NCBI RefSeq assembly: GCF_042651485.1
Contig: NZ_JBHSDH010000013.1
Coordinates: forward strand, 682,001-746,000
Direction of reading: 5' to 3'
DNA from: Sphingorhabdus_B arenilitoris
Lineage (GTDB): Bacteria; Pseudomonadota; Alphaproteobacteria; Sphingomonadales; Sphingomonadaceae
DNA length: 64,000 nt
Part shown: positions 8,236 through 16,764 of the stretch, piece after piece
Numbering within the stretch: the stretch's first letter is position 1
How the letters are laid out: each line of letters opens with the position of its first letter
The notes under the pieces: model-generated
Databases searched by the model: none
What the model was told of the DNA's origin: nothing
The model's input: the letters and a program-made list of their open reading frames with translations, nothing else
Program-made: the position numbers and the translations under genes

Positions 8236-9443
8236 TATTGGACCACAGCCTCCATGCTGCCCGGCAATGTGATGGCTGGCAATTCAGCGGGTATTTTCCC
8301 GTCTGCGGTCAACGGCACTGGATTGGCCGATACGGGCGACGCCTTTATATCGGTCAGCCCCAGATTCAACGCAGCAACATTGTCGGCGATGGACGGCGCA
8401 TAATCGCTACCCCCTGACCCGTCCCAGAATATCGGCGGCAAATTTCCGCCCAGCGCTTTCATAATTTCAAAGCCGCCGGGAAAATCGGGTGCCCAACCCG
8501 AACGCAGATGCTGATTATCCCATATCGCAACCTGTGACGGGATGGGATCATATTCGGCGTCATCAAAGGCATTGCGATAGCCCACCACCATCACATTGGC
8601 GGTGCCATTGTCGCCAATCACATTATCGAAAATCTGCACATTGCGATTGGCCATCACCATGACCCCGGTTCCTGTGGGGACGCTGGCCACGATATTGCCC
8701 TTTGGCGCGAAATTTGGGGTCATATTATTGATGACGATATTGGAAAATATCCGCACATTATGACCGCCCTTTTGCGGCAAATTGGGCAGGTCGAAAACCA
8801 ATATGCCGCCGGTATTCTTTGTCACGATATTGTCGAGCACATCGGCGTCATAGCTATTTTCAATTTCGATCCCTGCGACATTTTCCACCGCTGTCGATCC
8901 GCGCACGATAATATTGCGCGACTGGCCCACATAAATTCCAGCATCCGAAGCGCCGCGCACCAGCACGCTGTCGATCAGGACATCTTTGCTTTCCACTGGA
9001 TAAATCCCATAGGCGCCATTGGTGGAAAGCGGTCCGCCAGTCCATTCAACGCGCAGCTTGTGATAAACAATCCGGTCCGCGCCTTTCGATTTGATACCAT
9101 CGCCTTTGCTATTTTCGACCGCAAATTCGCGCAGGACAACATCGTCTGAGCTGATCAACAAACCCTCGCCTGCGCCCGCTTGGCCCGTGAAGTCCAAAAT
9201 TGTTTTCTCGCTGCCCTGCCCCTTGACCGTTACACGGTCCACATCGAGCGAAAGCCCGTCGGTCAAACGAAACCGGCCCTCACCTATTTCGACCACATCG
9301 CCGGGCTGTGCGACGATCAACGCTTCTTGAAGCCGCTCTTGCGCATCTTCGCCACTGGCTACCGTGATTGTCTTGGCAGCAGCCGAAGAGCCCATCATCG
9401 CAGCCGTCGCAGCGGCGCAGCTTATCAATAATCTCATCCTCAT
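8235..9443 (-). CDS. Secreted parallel beta-helix repeat protein paired with the diheme cytochrome
   Basis: About 402 residues from the chosen start (MRMRLLIS), which gives a clean signal peptide cleaving near SSAAAK. The mature protein carries successive right-handed beta-helix rungs (phrases such as VLIDSVLVRGASDAGIYVG and AGIEIENSYDADVLDN), as in pectate-lyase-like carbohydrate-active or surface proteins. An upstream start would read through a 15-bp tandem duplication and overlap the racemase gene, so it was rejected; no strong ribosome site marks the chosen start. The TAATG coupling to the SO2930 cytochrome supports a two-gene operon. No catalytic residues of a known lyase could be assigned. 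Confidence 0.78.
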   Translation of the reverse strand: MRMRLLISCAAATAAMMGSSAAAKTITVASGEDAQERLQEALIVAQPGDVVEIGEGRFRLTDGLSLDVDRVTVKGQGSEKTILDFTGQAGAGEGLLISSDDVVLREFAVENSKGDGIKSKGADRIVYHKLRVEWTGGPLSTNGAYGIYPVESKDVLIDSVLVRGASDAGIYVGQSRNIIVRGSTAVENVAGIEIENSYDADVLDNIVTKNTGGILVFDLPNLPQKGGHNVRIFSNIVINNMTPNFAPKGNIVASVPTGTGVMVMANRNVQIFDNVIGDNGTANVMVVGYRNAFDDAEYDPIPSQVAIWDNQHLRSGWAPDFPGGFEIMKALGGNLPPIFWDGSGGSDYAPSIADNVAALNLGLTDIKASPVSANPVPLTADGKIPAELPAITLPGSMEAVVQ

Positions 9444-9472
9444 TGGCGGCAATGTGCCGCAACATCGCGCCC

Positions 9473-9502
9473 TTGCCAAGCCCTTCATTGCCAAGCCCTT
9501 CA
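9473..9502. repeat. Perfect 15-bp tandem duplication
   Basis: The unit TTGCCAAGCCCTTCA occurs twice head to tail (9473-9487 and 9488-9502), between the racemase-like gene and the beta-helix gene, in the probable leader of the latter. It would insert five codons if the longer frame were translated. Confidence 0.8.
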
Positions 9503-9525
9503 TTTGGCCCAGAGGACAGCAACGA

Positions 9526-10224
9526 TCAGGGGGCGTCGCCCAATATCCAATCGACAATGGAATCGGCATGAATTTCGGTGCTATTATAGATGGGCAGGAC
9601 ATTGGCTTTTGTATCGACGAGCTTTACCAACTCCGCTGCGCCCAAGATAATCGCCTTCACACCTTCTTGGTCATAATTGGTGATGAAGGTTTTCAATGTC
9701 CGTTCGGAATCGCGCGTGACGATACCTAGATTCAGTTCCTTGTGAATGATCCGGTCAATTTCCGTAACCCGTTCGGGTTTTGCCGGGGCCAGCGTCACCC
9801 CTTGCTTGACAAGCCGCTGCCGATACCAATTTTCGGCCATCACATTGCGCGTCCCCATGAGCGCGGCGGAACCGATGCCATCGGCCTTTATCTTCTTACC
9901 CACAGCATCAACGATGTGGATCACAGGAACATCAACCGCCGCCACGACCTCATCATACACGCGGTGCATGCTATTGGCACAGATAAGCAGCGCGGTGGCA
10001 CCCGCATCCTCCATCCGTTTGGCCGACGCGACCAGTGCCTTACCAATTTGATCCCAATCGGCATCCGACAGATCGCTGGAAATATCTCCGCAATTTAGGC
10101 TTTCGAGGATGATGGGCGGGCTGCACGTGCCGCCAATGCGTTTGTGAATCTGAGTATTGATCCGGTGAAAGTATAAGGACATTGCATACCAGTTCACCGC
10201 ACCGATCAGGCCAATTTTGCGCAT
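9526..10224 (-). CDS. Aspartate/glutamate racemase family protein lacking the second catalytic cysteine
   Basis: A 232-residue protein of the Asp/Glu/hydantoin racemase superfamily. The N-terminal MRKIGLIGAVNW matches the family start. The first catalytic cysteine is present (ICANSMH, Cys82). The second conserved motif, normally GCTE, reads GAAE (residues 195-198), with Ala196 (codon GCA) in place of cysteine. Racemases use the two cysteines as opposing acid/base pairs, so ordinary two-base racemisation is doubtful. The protein may be a decarboxylase- or isomerase-like relative, or be inactive. Downstream on the same strand are the beta-helix and cytochrome genes, separated by about 80 bp. 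Family assignment is firm, the reaction unknown. Confidence 0.8.
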   Translation of the reverse strand: MRKIGLIGAVNWYAMSLYFHRINTQIHKRIGGTCSPPIILESLNCGDISSDLSDADWDQIGKALVASAKRMEDAGATALLICANSMHRVYDEVVAAVDVPVIHIVDAVGKKIKADGIGSAALMGTRNVMAENWYRQRLVKQGVTLAPAKPERVTEIDRIIHKELNLGIVTRDSERTLKTFITNYDQEGVKAIILGAAELVKLVDTKANVLPIYNSTEIHADSIVDWILGDAP

Positions 10225-10365
10225 TCATAATTCTCCAATAAACGCCAAGACTGCCCCTCGCCCCGCAACACCATAAAAGCGCCGAGGCCGCAAGGCTTTA
10301 GTGGAGATTTTTGCAACTTCGCCTATTCCGCCGCCCGAAACCAAATCCAGTCCCTAATCCAGAGC

Positions 10366-11778
10366 CTAATGCTGAAGAGACTTCACAATGTCCTCGACCA
10401 TTTTCTTGGCATCGGCGAGCAGCATCATTGTCTGATCCATATAGAAAACGTCATTGTCGACCCCGGCATAACCAACGCCGCCCATCGACCGTTTGATAAA
10501 GAATATCGTCTTCGCCTTATCCACATCAAACACCGGCATTCCGTAAATGGGTGAAGATTTGTCAGTCTTTGCCGCTGGGTTCACCACGTCATTTGCACCG
10601 ATAATGAAAGCCACATCGGCCTGGGCAAATTCGCTGTTAATATCCTCCAGCTCAAATACTTCGTCATACGGAACATTGGCTTCGGCCAGCAAAACATTCA
10701 TATGACCCGGCATCCGCCCGGCCACAGGGTGGATGGCATATTTGACACTGACGCCTTCTTTTTTCAGCAGGTCGCCCATTTCACGCAAAGCATGCTGCGC
10801 CTGTGCCACGGCCATGCCATAGCCCGGAATAATGATAACGCTCTCGGCCTGCGCCATCATATAGGCCGCGTCCTCGGCGCTGCCGGCTTTCCACGGACGA
10901 TCCGACTTTGCCGCGCCGTCGCCGCCGCCCGAACTATCCGCGCCAAAACCGCCGGCGATAACGCTGATGAAGCTACGGTTCATCGCTCGGCACATGATGT
11001 AAGAGAGGATCGCGCCGGAGCTGCCCACCAATGCGCCCGTGATAATCATCGCGCTATTGTGCAGAGTAAAGCCCATCGCCGCTGCTGCCCAGCCCGAATA
11101 GCTATTCAGCATCGACACGACGACCGGCATATCCGCGCCGCCGATGGGAATAATGAGCAGGAATCCAATAAGGAACGCGAGCGCCGTGATCGTCCAAAAT
11201 ACCCACGGGCTTTGATCGATGGTGAAATAGCCGCATAGGCCAATAATCGCCGCAAGCGTGCCCAGATTAATGATATGCCGCATCGGAAGGAGTATCGGCG
11301 CGCCCGACATCTTGCCCGCAAGTTTGAGGAAAGCGATAACCGACCCTGAAAAAGTGATCGCGCCAATTGCTGCGCCTAGGCCCATTTCCACGCGGCTAAC
11401 GGGGTTAATGACGCCGTCCACCGCAATACCGAATGCACCAGGATTCAGGAATGCCGCCGCCGCCACCAGCACCGCGGCAAGGCCGACAAGACTGTGAAAA
11501 GCGGCGACCAATTGCGGCATATCGGTCATGGCGATTTTGCGGGCGGTGAACCAGCCAATGCCGCCGCCAATCGCGATTGCGCCCAATATTTCGGGAAGCG
11601 CCGCAACCTCATGCGTCACCAGCGTCGTGACCACGGCGATCAGCATCCCTGCCATACCAAAACGGTTGCCGCGCCGCGACGATGCGGGCGAGCTTAATCC
11701 GCGCAGTGCAAAGATGAAAAAGACCCCAGCGACAAGATAGGCAATCATGGCCCATGCGGGAACGGCGGCATGTTCCAT
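10366..11778 (-). CDS. pntB: NAD(P) transhydrogenase subunit beta
   Basis: A 470-residue membrane protein. About nine transmembrane helices (residues 5-260) are followed by the NADP-binding domain III, with IIIPGYGMAVAQAQHALREM as its Rossmann start and a typical ending (FFIKRSMGGVGYAG). With PntA1 and PntA2 it forms the proton-pumping transhydrogenase of the inner membrane, which makes NADPH from NADH using the proton gradient. It starts 1 bp after the pntA2 stop and is last in the operon. Residue content and length match alphaproteobacterial PntB. Confidence 0.97.
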   Translation of the reverse strand: MEHAAVPAWAMIAYLVAGVFFIFALRGLSSPASSRRGNRFGMAGMLIAVVTTLVTHEVAALPEILGAIAIGGGIGWFTARKIAMTDMPQLVAAFHSLVGLAAVLVAAAAFLNPGAFGIAVDGVINPVSRVEMGLGAAIGAITFSGSVIAFLKLAGKMSGAPILLPMRHIINLGTLAAIIGLCGYFTIDQSPWVFWTITALAFLIGFLLIIPIGGADMPVVVSMLNSYSGWAAAAMGFTLHNSAMIITGALVGSSGAILSYIMCRAMNRSFISVIAGGFGADSSGGGDGAAKSDRPWKAGSAEDAAYMMAQAESVIIIPGYGMAVAQAQHALREMGDLLKKEGVSVKYAIHPVAGRMPGHMNVLLAEANVPYDEVFELEDINSEFAQADVAFIIGANDVVNPAAKTDKSSPIYGMPVFDVDKAKTIFFIKRSMGGVGYAGVDNDVFYMDQTMMLLADAKKMVEDIVKSLQH

Positions 11779-11779
11779 A

Positions 11780-12061
11780 TTACTTATCCTTCTTTTTATA
11801 CATGGCGAGCATCCGCTCGGTCACGGCAAAGCCGCCAAAAATATTGACGCTGGCGAGCACCACAGCAATCAGCCCGAGCCATTTCGCCCCCGACGCGCCC
11901 GCCGCCGCAGCCGCAATGAGCGCGCCAACAATAATCACCGAACTAATCGCATTGGTCACCGCCATCAACGGTGTGTGCAGCGCGGGTGTTACCGACCAAA
12001 CGACATAATAGCCAACAAAACAGGCCAATACGAAAATCGAAAGAATTGAAATAAAGTCCAT
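11780..12061 (-). CDS. pntA2: NAD(P) transhydrogenase subunit alpha part 2
   Basis: A 93-residue, mostly hydrophobic subunit starting MDFISILSIF. It holds the helices that in E. coli form the C-terminal part of PntA, and the ALHTPLMAVTNAIS segment is characteristic. In alphaproteobacteria PntA is split into a soluble NAD-binding part and this membrane part. The ATG at 12061 overlaps the stop of the preceding unknown gene (TAATG); longer in-frame starts would run into that gene and were rejected. It ends 1 bp before pntB. Confidence 0.95.
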   Translation of the reverse strand: MDFISILSIFVLACFVGYYVVWSVTPALHTPLMAVTNAISSVIIVGALIAAAAAGASGAKWLGLIAVVLASVNIFGGFAVTERMLAMYKKKDK

Positions 12062-12540
12062 TATTTTGCCTTTTCTAAAGCGGCCTTTGCCATGTCTTGC
12101 ACGCGCACCAATGCTGCATCGGCTTGGTCCATGCGATAGATTGAATAAGTGATTTCCTGATCCGTTGCCGTCCCGCTGGCGGCGGCGCAATCAATCGTTG
12201 CGCGAAGTTGCTCCCAAGCGACCCGCGAGCCCGCTTCGGCAATTTCCGCATCGAGCCATAATGGCGTATTGGCGAGATCGGTCATTAAGCCGCGAAATTT
12301 GACCAATGTTTCAGCTTTGCGTGCGGCGTGCGCTGCGATGGGTGTTGGCGCGCAAGCCTCTTCGGTCGCATCATAAAATTGCCGCACAGATTGCCGAAAT
12401 GCTGTGCGCTCATTTGTTGCGCGGCTGACCCAAACGCGGTCAATATCCTGCGCCAACGGTGGCAATGTCGCCAAAGCGGCATGCGGCAATGTGACAACCA
12501 CAGCGCAAAGCGCGGCGGGCAAAACCAGCCTCAAGCTCAC
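12061..12540 (-). CDS. Unknown exported protein inserted in the transhydrogenase operon
   Basis: A protein of about 159 residues of unknown function. The chosen start is the GTG at 12540, which overlaps the pntA1 stop (GTGA) and opens a signal-peptide-like leader (VSLRLVLPAALCAVVV...ALA). The mature part has two cysteines, many alanines and helical stretches, ending in AALEKAK. A periplasmic location is likely. Overlaps at both ends place it firmly inside the pnt operon, between the soluble NAD subunit and the membrane subunit. I do not recognise the family. A role in transhydrogenase assembly is possible only by position. Confidence 0.7.
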   Translation of the reverse strand: MSLRLVLPAALCAVVVTLPHAALATLPPLAQDIDRVWVSRATNERTAFRQSVRQFYDATEEACAPTPIAAHAARKAETLVKFRGLMTDLANTPLWLDAEIAEAGSRVAWEQLRATIDCAAASGTATDQEITYSIYRMDQADAALVRVQDMAKAALEKAK

Positions 12541-13649
12541 CCCAACAGCCTCTGATTCACAATCTTGCCATCTTGGGTCAAGCGGATTGCGTCGCCGATT
12601 TCTGCGTCCAGCACTGGCTTGACTGCTTCTTTGTCCCAAAATGCGTTCAGGAAATTGAAAAGGTTGCGGCTGAATAACGCGCTGGCATCGGCGGCCATAT
12701 GCGCGGGCGTGTTGCTGTGACCGATGATTTTGACGCCGTGCTTTTCCACCAGCTTATCGGGCTCGCTGCCTTCAACATTGCCGCCTTGTGCCACGGCCAA
12801 GTCAAATATGACGCTACCCGGTTTCATTGTCGCGATTTGCGCGTCGCTGACCAACCGCGGCGCAGCACGGCCCGGGATCAGCGCGGTGGTGATGACGATA
12901 TCCTGCTTGGAAATATGCGCAGAAATCAGCTCGGCCTGCTTCGCCTTTTGCTCATCCGTAAGTTCCGCCGCATAGCCGCCAGTGCCCGATGCCTCCAGCC
13001 CTTCGGCAAAAACTGCCTTTGCGCCAAGGCTGGCAATTTGTTCCGCCGTTTCAGGCCGCACATCGGTCGCGCTGACCTGCGCGCCCAGCCGCCGGGCCGT
13101 TGCAATTGCCTGCAATCCGGCAACACCGACGCCCATGATAAAGGCTTTGGCCGCGCTGACAGTGCCCGCCGCCGTCATCATCATGGGAAAGGCGCGGCCA
13201 TACGTGCTCGCGGCATCAATGACCGCCTTATATCCGGCCAGGTTGGATTGCGAAGACAATATGTCCATCGACTGCGCCCGAGTGATACGCGGCATAAATT
13301 CCATCGCCAGCGCCTCAATCCCCATCGCCGCATAGGCGTCCACCCGTTCGCGCTGACCAAAAGGATCAAGCGAAGCGGCAAGCCATGCACCTTTTTTGAC
13401 GCCAGCCATTTTCTTGGGATCGGGGCCTTGGACGCTCAATAATATATCGGCGTCTTTTATCACCGCGTCGCGGTGCGCAATGGCGGCCCCGGCGGCTTCG
13501 AAATCAGCGTCCCCAATTGACGCGGACAAGCCAGCACCCGACTCCACCGATACACTGGCCCCCAATGCAATATATTTTTTGACGGTCTCCGGCGAGGCCG
13601 CAACGCGGGTTTCTCCGGCTGCAGTTTCCTTCAGGACGGCAATTTTCAT
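12537..13649 (-). CDS. pntA1: NAD(P) transhydrogenase subunit alpha part 1 (NAD-binding)
   Basis: A 370-residue soluble protein of the alanine dehydrogenase/PntA family. The N-terminal MKIAVLKETAAGETRVAASP is typical. The Rossmann domain starts around GVGVAGLQAIATARRLGAQV (residues 172-191), and the segment GGYAAELTDEQ is the mobile loop region. It binds NADH and docks on the PntA2/PntB membrane part. The gene follows the small cytochrome oxidase subunit IV gene after 7 bp and overlaps the next gene by 4 bp. Confidence 0.96.
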   Translation of the reverse strand: MKIAVLKETAAGETRVAASPETVKKYIALGASVSVESGAGLSASIGDADFEAAGAAIAHRDAVIKDADILLSVQGPDPKKMAGVKKGAWLAASLDPFGQRERVDAYAAMGIEALAMEFMPRITRAQSMDILSSQSNLAGYKAVIDAASTYGRAFPMMMTAAGTVSAAKAFIMGVGVAGLQAIATARRLGAQVSATDVRPETAEQIASLGAKAVFAEGLEASGTGGYAAELTDEQKAKQAELISAHISKQDIVITTALIPGRAAPRLVSDAQIATMKPGSVIFDLAVAQGGNVEGSEPDKLVEKHGVKIIGHSNTPAHMAADASALFSRNLFNFLNAFWDKEAVKPVLDAEIGDAIRLTQDGKIVNQRLLG

Positions 13650-13656
13650 GCGCGCG

Positions 13657-13782
13657 TCAATTGGATATAATCAAAACAACGAGCACCGTGGTAACTGCGG
13701 CTATGACGCTACCCCATTTCAAAAGGTTCAAAAAACCTTCATATGTGCCCTTTGCGGTGGTGATATCCTGTTGTTCGGCCAT
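13657..13782 (-). CDS. aa3-type cytochrome c oxidase subunit IV-like small membrane protein
   Basis: A 41-residue protein beginning MAEQQDITTAKGTYEGF, with one transmembrane helix (about 24-40). This matches the bacterial aa3-type cytochrome c oxidase subunit IV family: a short polar N-terminus, the TYEGF...LKWG motif and a single hydrophobic helix. A strong GGAGG ribosome site lies 5 bp before the ATG. It heads the pnt operon, 7 bp before pntA1, away from the other oxidase genes. Its supposed role is to stabilise the oxidase; whether it instead acts with the transhydrogenase here is open. Confidence 0.85.
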   Translation of the reverse strand: MAEQQDITTAKGTYEGFLNLLKWGSVIAAVTTVLVVLIISN

Positions 13783-13938
13783 AATGTCCTCCAATGGCAA
13801 TGTTATCGTTACTACCGGCCTTAACCCGTAGCGACCGATTGCTCAAGCGGTCTCGGCAAAGAAATCCTATTCTGCTTAACATGGCATTTACCCCTTTTTG
13901 ATAATGCAGCGGTTCAAAGATTTTTCAATGGGCCGTGA

Positions 13939-15366
13939 ATGACCGAGAATGAAACCAGATTATTGATGCTTGTCGATGACGAACCGGCACAATGCAGGCT
14001 CGTTTCGGCGATAGCGGGCCGTGCCGGTTGGCGTACGGTTTTCGCACGCGATGCGGAAACCGCCATTGCTATGCTCGGCACTCAGGATGGCATGATGCTT
14101 GATGCGATTTTGCTCGATCAATGGGTGCCCGGCTCCGAATCGGCCGCTTTGATCAGCGAATTAAAGTCGCGCCGCCCCGCCCTGCCGATCTTGCTGATGA
14201 CCGCAATGGGGTCGAACGAAAGCGCGATTGAGGCCATGCGCGCGGGCGCATCGGATTATATTATCAAGCCGGTGGCCGCCGAAAGACTGATTGCCGCGCT
14301 CAGCCTTGCCGCAGACAGCGCCAAAAATTTCGGCGAATTGCAGCCGCTGACCGAAAAAATAACTCAGACGCTGGAATTTGAAGAGATTATCGGTTCGGCT
14401 CCGGCCTTCCGCACCGCGCTCGCCATTGCCGCAAAAGCCGCACGCAGCCGCGCCCCTATCTATATTGAGGGCGAACCGGGCGTCGGCAAAGAAGTGGTTG
14501 CCGACGCGATCCATACCGCCAGCCCGCGCGCGAAACAGCCTTTCTTGAAAGTAAATTGCGGCGCAATCGCTCCCAATTTGCTCGATTCGGTTTTATTCGG
14601 TCATGAAAAAGATGCCTTTGCCGGCGCGTTTGACCGCCGTGTCGGTATATTGCAGCAAGCAGAAGGCGGCACAGTCTTTTTGGATGAAGTCGATCAAATG
14701 ACCCCCGAGACGCAGGTCCGTTTGGTCCGGCTGCTCACTCAAAATGAGATACAGCCGCTCGGCGCCAACCACAGCTACCGCATCGATGTGCGGTTGATTA
14801 CTGCCTGCAATGGTAGCCTCGCTGGGAAGCTCGCCAATGGTGAATTTCGTGAGGATTTATTCTACCGGTTGAATATCGTTCAGCTCACCATTCCACCTTT
14901 GCGCGAACGAACGGGGGATATACCAGCCTTGGCCCGGCATTTCTTGGGCCGTATGGCCACACAGCCCGGCCTTCGTAGCCTTGGCATTACCGAAGAAGCG
15001 CTGAATATCCTGCGGGGTTATGACTGGCCCGGAAATGTCCGCCAATTGCAAAGCGCTCTGTTTCGCGCCGCCGTTCTATGCGACCGGGATGCGTTGACGC
15101 CGGAGGAATTTCCGCAAATCGCAGCCAGCGTTGCTGAAACAGGTACAGCGGGCATATTGGGCGGCGCCAGCAATGAAGCGATTGGCATCACCCTATATGA
15201 AGAAGATGGCAATTTGCGGCCCTTGGAACAGATTGAGGCGGACGTGATCCGGCTGGCCATCGGTCATTATCGCGGCCGCATGACCGAGGTTGCTCGGCGG
15301 CTGGGCATTGGCCGTTCGACATTATACCGCAAGCTATCCGACCTCGGGATAAGCGACGTCGCCTAA
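13939..15366 (+). CDS. NtrC-like response regulator with a degenerate sigma-54 contact loop
   Basis: A 475-residue regulator. The receiver domain (1-120) keeps the acidic pocket (VDDE) and phosphoacceptor Asp60 (LLDQWVPG). The AAA+ domain (145-380) has Walker A GEPGVGKE and Walker B GGTVFLDE (243-250). The loop that contacts sigma-54, normally GAFTGA, reads DAFAGA (225-230). A Fis-type helix-turn-helix closes the protein (RRLGIGRSTLYRKL). Loss of the threonine generally destroys sigma-54 activation, so this may act as a sigma-54-independent regulator or repressor. The gene is divergent from the pnt operon, and its stop overlaps that of the convergent DUF2177 gene. No kinase gene is adjacent. 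Confidence 0.88.
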   Translation: MTENETRLLMLVDDEPAQCRLVSAIAGRAGWRTVFARDAETAIAMLGTQDGMMLDAILLDQWVPGSESAALISELKSRRPALPILLMTAMGSNESAIEAMRAGASDYIIKPVAAERLIAALSLAADSAKNFGELQPLTEKITQTLEFEEIIGSAPAFRTALAIAAKAARSRAPIYIEGEPGVGKEVVADAIHTASPRAKQPFLKVNCGAIAPNLLDSVLFGHEKDAFAGAFDRRVGILQQAEGGTVFLDEVDQMTPETQVRLVRLLTQNEIQPLGANHSYRIDVRLITACNGSLAGKLANGEFREDLFYRLNIVQLTIPPLRERTGDIPALARHFLGRMATQPGLRSLGITEEALNILRGYDWPGNVRQLQSALFRAAVLCDRDALTPEEFPQIAASVAETGTAGILGGASNEAIGITLYEEDGNLRPLEQIEADVIRLAIGHYRGRMTEVARRLGIGRSTLYRKLSDLGISDVA

Positions 15367-15782
15367 ACGGCTTTACCAAATATCCAGGTGGTAATCCAAT
15401 ATCCGCCGAGCGCCGCACCGCCCGTCAGAATCGTGCCCCAGATCATATCCAAGATGGTGACTTTCAAACTCCATTGTTTGAGCACCGCATAGCTGGTCAT
15501 ATCATAAGTCATATAACAGAAGAAACCGAGCAGCGCGCCCCACAGCAGCGCGGTTTGCCATTTACCGTCATTCAGCGCAGGGCCAACGGCAAAGATCATG
15601 ATCCCCAAAATATACAACAGGTAAAATGCGATGGCAGGCCCCATACGAAACCCGCCTTCATACAGCATATCGCCAATTTCCGGCTTATACAGTTTCTCAT
15701 AAGCGTTTTTCAGCCACACAGAATCAATTAGCAGAAAGCTGACCCCGGTGGCGATATAAGCGGCGATATATTTGATGATCAT
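15363..15782 (-). CDS. DUF2177 family membrane protein
   Basis: A 139-residue inner-membrane protein with four predicted helices, starting MIIKYIAAYIATGVSFLLID. Features of DUF2177 are visible: the DSVWLKNAYEKLY segment, the GGFRMGPAIAFYLLYI helix and YDMTSYAVLKQWS. The function of the family is unknown. The start at 15782 is supported by an AAGGAGG ribosome site; the longer frame was rejected. It converges on the NtrC-like gene with a 4-bp overlap. Confidence 0.85.
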   Translation of the reverse strand: MIIKYIAAYIATGVSFLLIDSVWLKNAYEKLYKPEIGDMLYEGGFRMGPAIAFYLLYILGIMIFAVGPALNDGKWQTALLWGALLGFFCYMTYDMTSYAVLKQWSLKVTILDMIWGTILTGGAALGGYWITTWIFGKAV

Positions 15783-15855
15783 GGCTGGCCTCCTTGAACT
15801 TTCACTCTTGTTCAAGGAGGCGAGGCCAAAGGTCAATGCAGTTTATCGGCTACCC

Positions 15856-16629
15856 CTATTTCCCGCCAAAGGGAATGCGCACGCCGAGCGACAGGATTGA
15901 CTGATCGCTATCGACCTCCAGATCCGCAGGTAACAGGTTGAGGGCAATCCGGGCCCGGTCGGCTGACCGGTAGGTATATTGGCCAAACACTTCCATCGAG
16001 GGGCCGATTTTATAGGTTAGCCCGGCCATGCCCTGCCACGCAAATACCGTCGCATCATCATTGGCAACATCGACGCCCGACGGGATGAAACGGACATCGG
16101 TCACTTGAACCCCGGCACCTGCGCCAATGTAGGGTTGCAGCGCGCCTTCCTTGTTAAAGTCGTAATAGATGTTGGCCATCGCGCCGTAAGTTTTTAGCTT
16201 GCCATCATCAACCGCCAACACATCGCCTACCAAAGGATTTGTTGCACTCGCCGCGCCGCGCGTCAGAACGGCAGAGTCAACGCCGTCAATATTCGCTCCG
16301 CCGACCAGTAATTCGGTGTGGCTGTCAACGCCATTTTCATTATAGAAACCTTGCAATTCGACCCGAAATCCGTTGTCAAAACGGTAACCGCCCATCAGGT
16401 TCAGGTCGAACCCGCTGTCCAATCCGGTTCTCCATTCAACCGGTGTCCCAGATGGGATGGCTGGAAAATCAGCGGTAGCGGCAATGGGGGCCGTGGTCTC
16501 TCCGCGATTTTGGGAATCATCGGGCAACGTGACCCCGACCGATCCTCCAATATAGGGTTCTCCCGCATGGGCCGTGCCGGCGATCAGCGAGCAGGCCGTA
16601 ACTGTTACTATTTTCGTTAAATTGCGCAT
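15856..16629 (-). CDS. Outer-membrane beta-barrel protein
   Basis: A 257-residue protein with a signal peptide (MRNLTKIVTVTACSLIAGTAHA). The mature part alternates hydrophobic and polar residues as amphipathic strands: YIGGSVGVTLPDD at the start, FDLNLMGGYRFDNGFRVELQ in the middle, and a last strand ILSLGVRIPFGGK. This is the OmpA/Opa-like eight-stranded porin-family fold. The start at 16629 has GGAG five bases upstream. Function is probably structural or a surface role; there is no OmpA peptidoglycan domain. It is downstream of folP on the same strand but 135 bp away. Confidence 0.8.
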   Translation of the reverse strand: MRNLTKIVTVTACSLIAGTAHAGEPYIGGSVGVTLPDDSQNRGETTAPIAATADFPAIPSGTPVEWRTGLDSGFDLNLMGGYRFDNGFRVELQGFYNENGVDSHTELLVGGANIDGVDSAVLTRGAASATNPLVGDVLAVDDGKLKTYGAMANIYYDFNKEGALQPYIGAGAGVQVTDVRFIPSGVDVANDDATVFAWQGMAGLTYKIGPSMEVFGQYTYRSADRARIALNLLPADLEVDSDQSILSLGVRIPFGGK

Positions 16630-16764
16630 AACAATCTCCATTGGTCATTGTTTTTGCCCCGCCCGCAACATGGGGCTGCGCAGCTTAATTTAACCTAACA
16701 AAGAGCGGATTTTGCGCCGAAACGCCTGATATTCGGGATGTCTACTTGTGTATGGCGCGGTATG

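Noticed and set aside
13880..13905. Sigma-54 promoter (TGGCA...) before the NtrC-like gene
   Set aside because: The -12 GC element is missing at the correct spacing.
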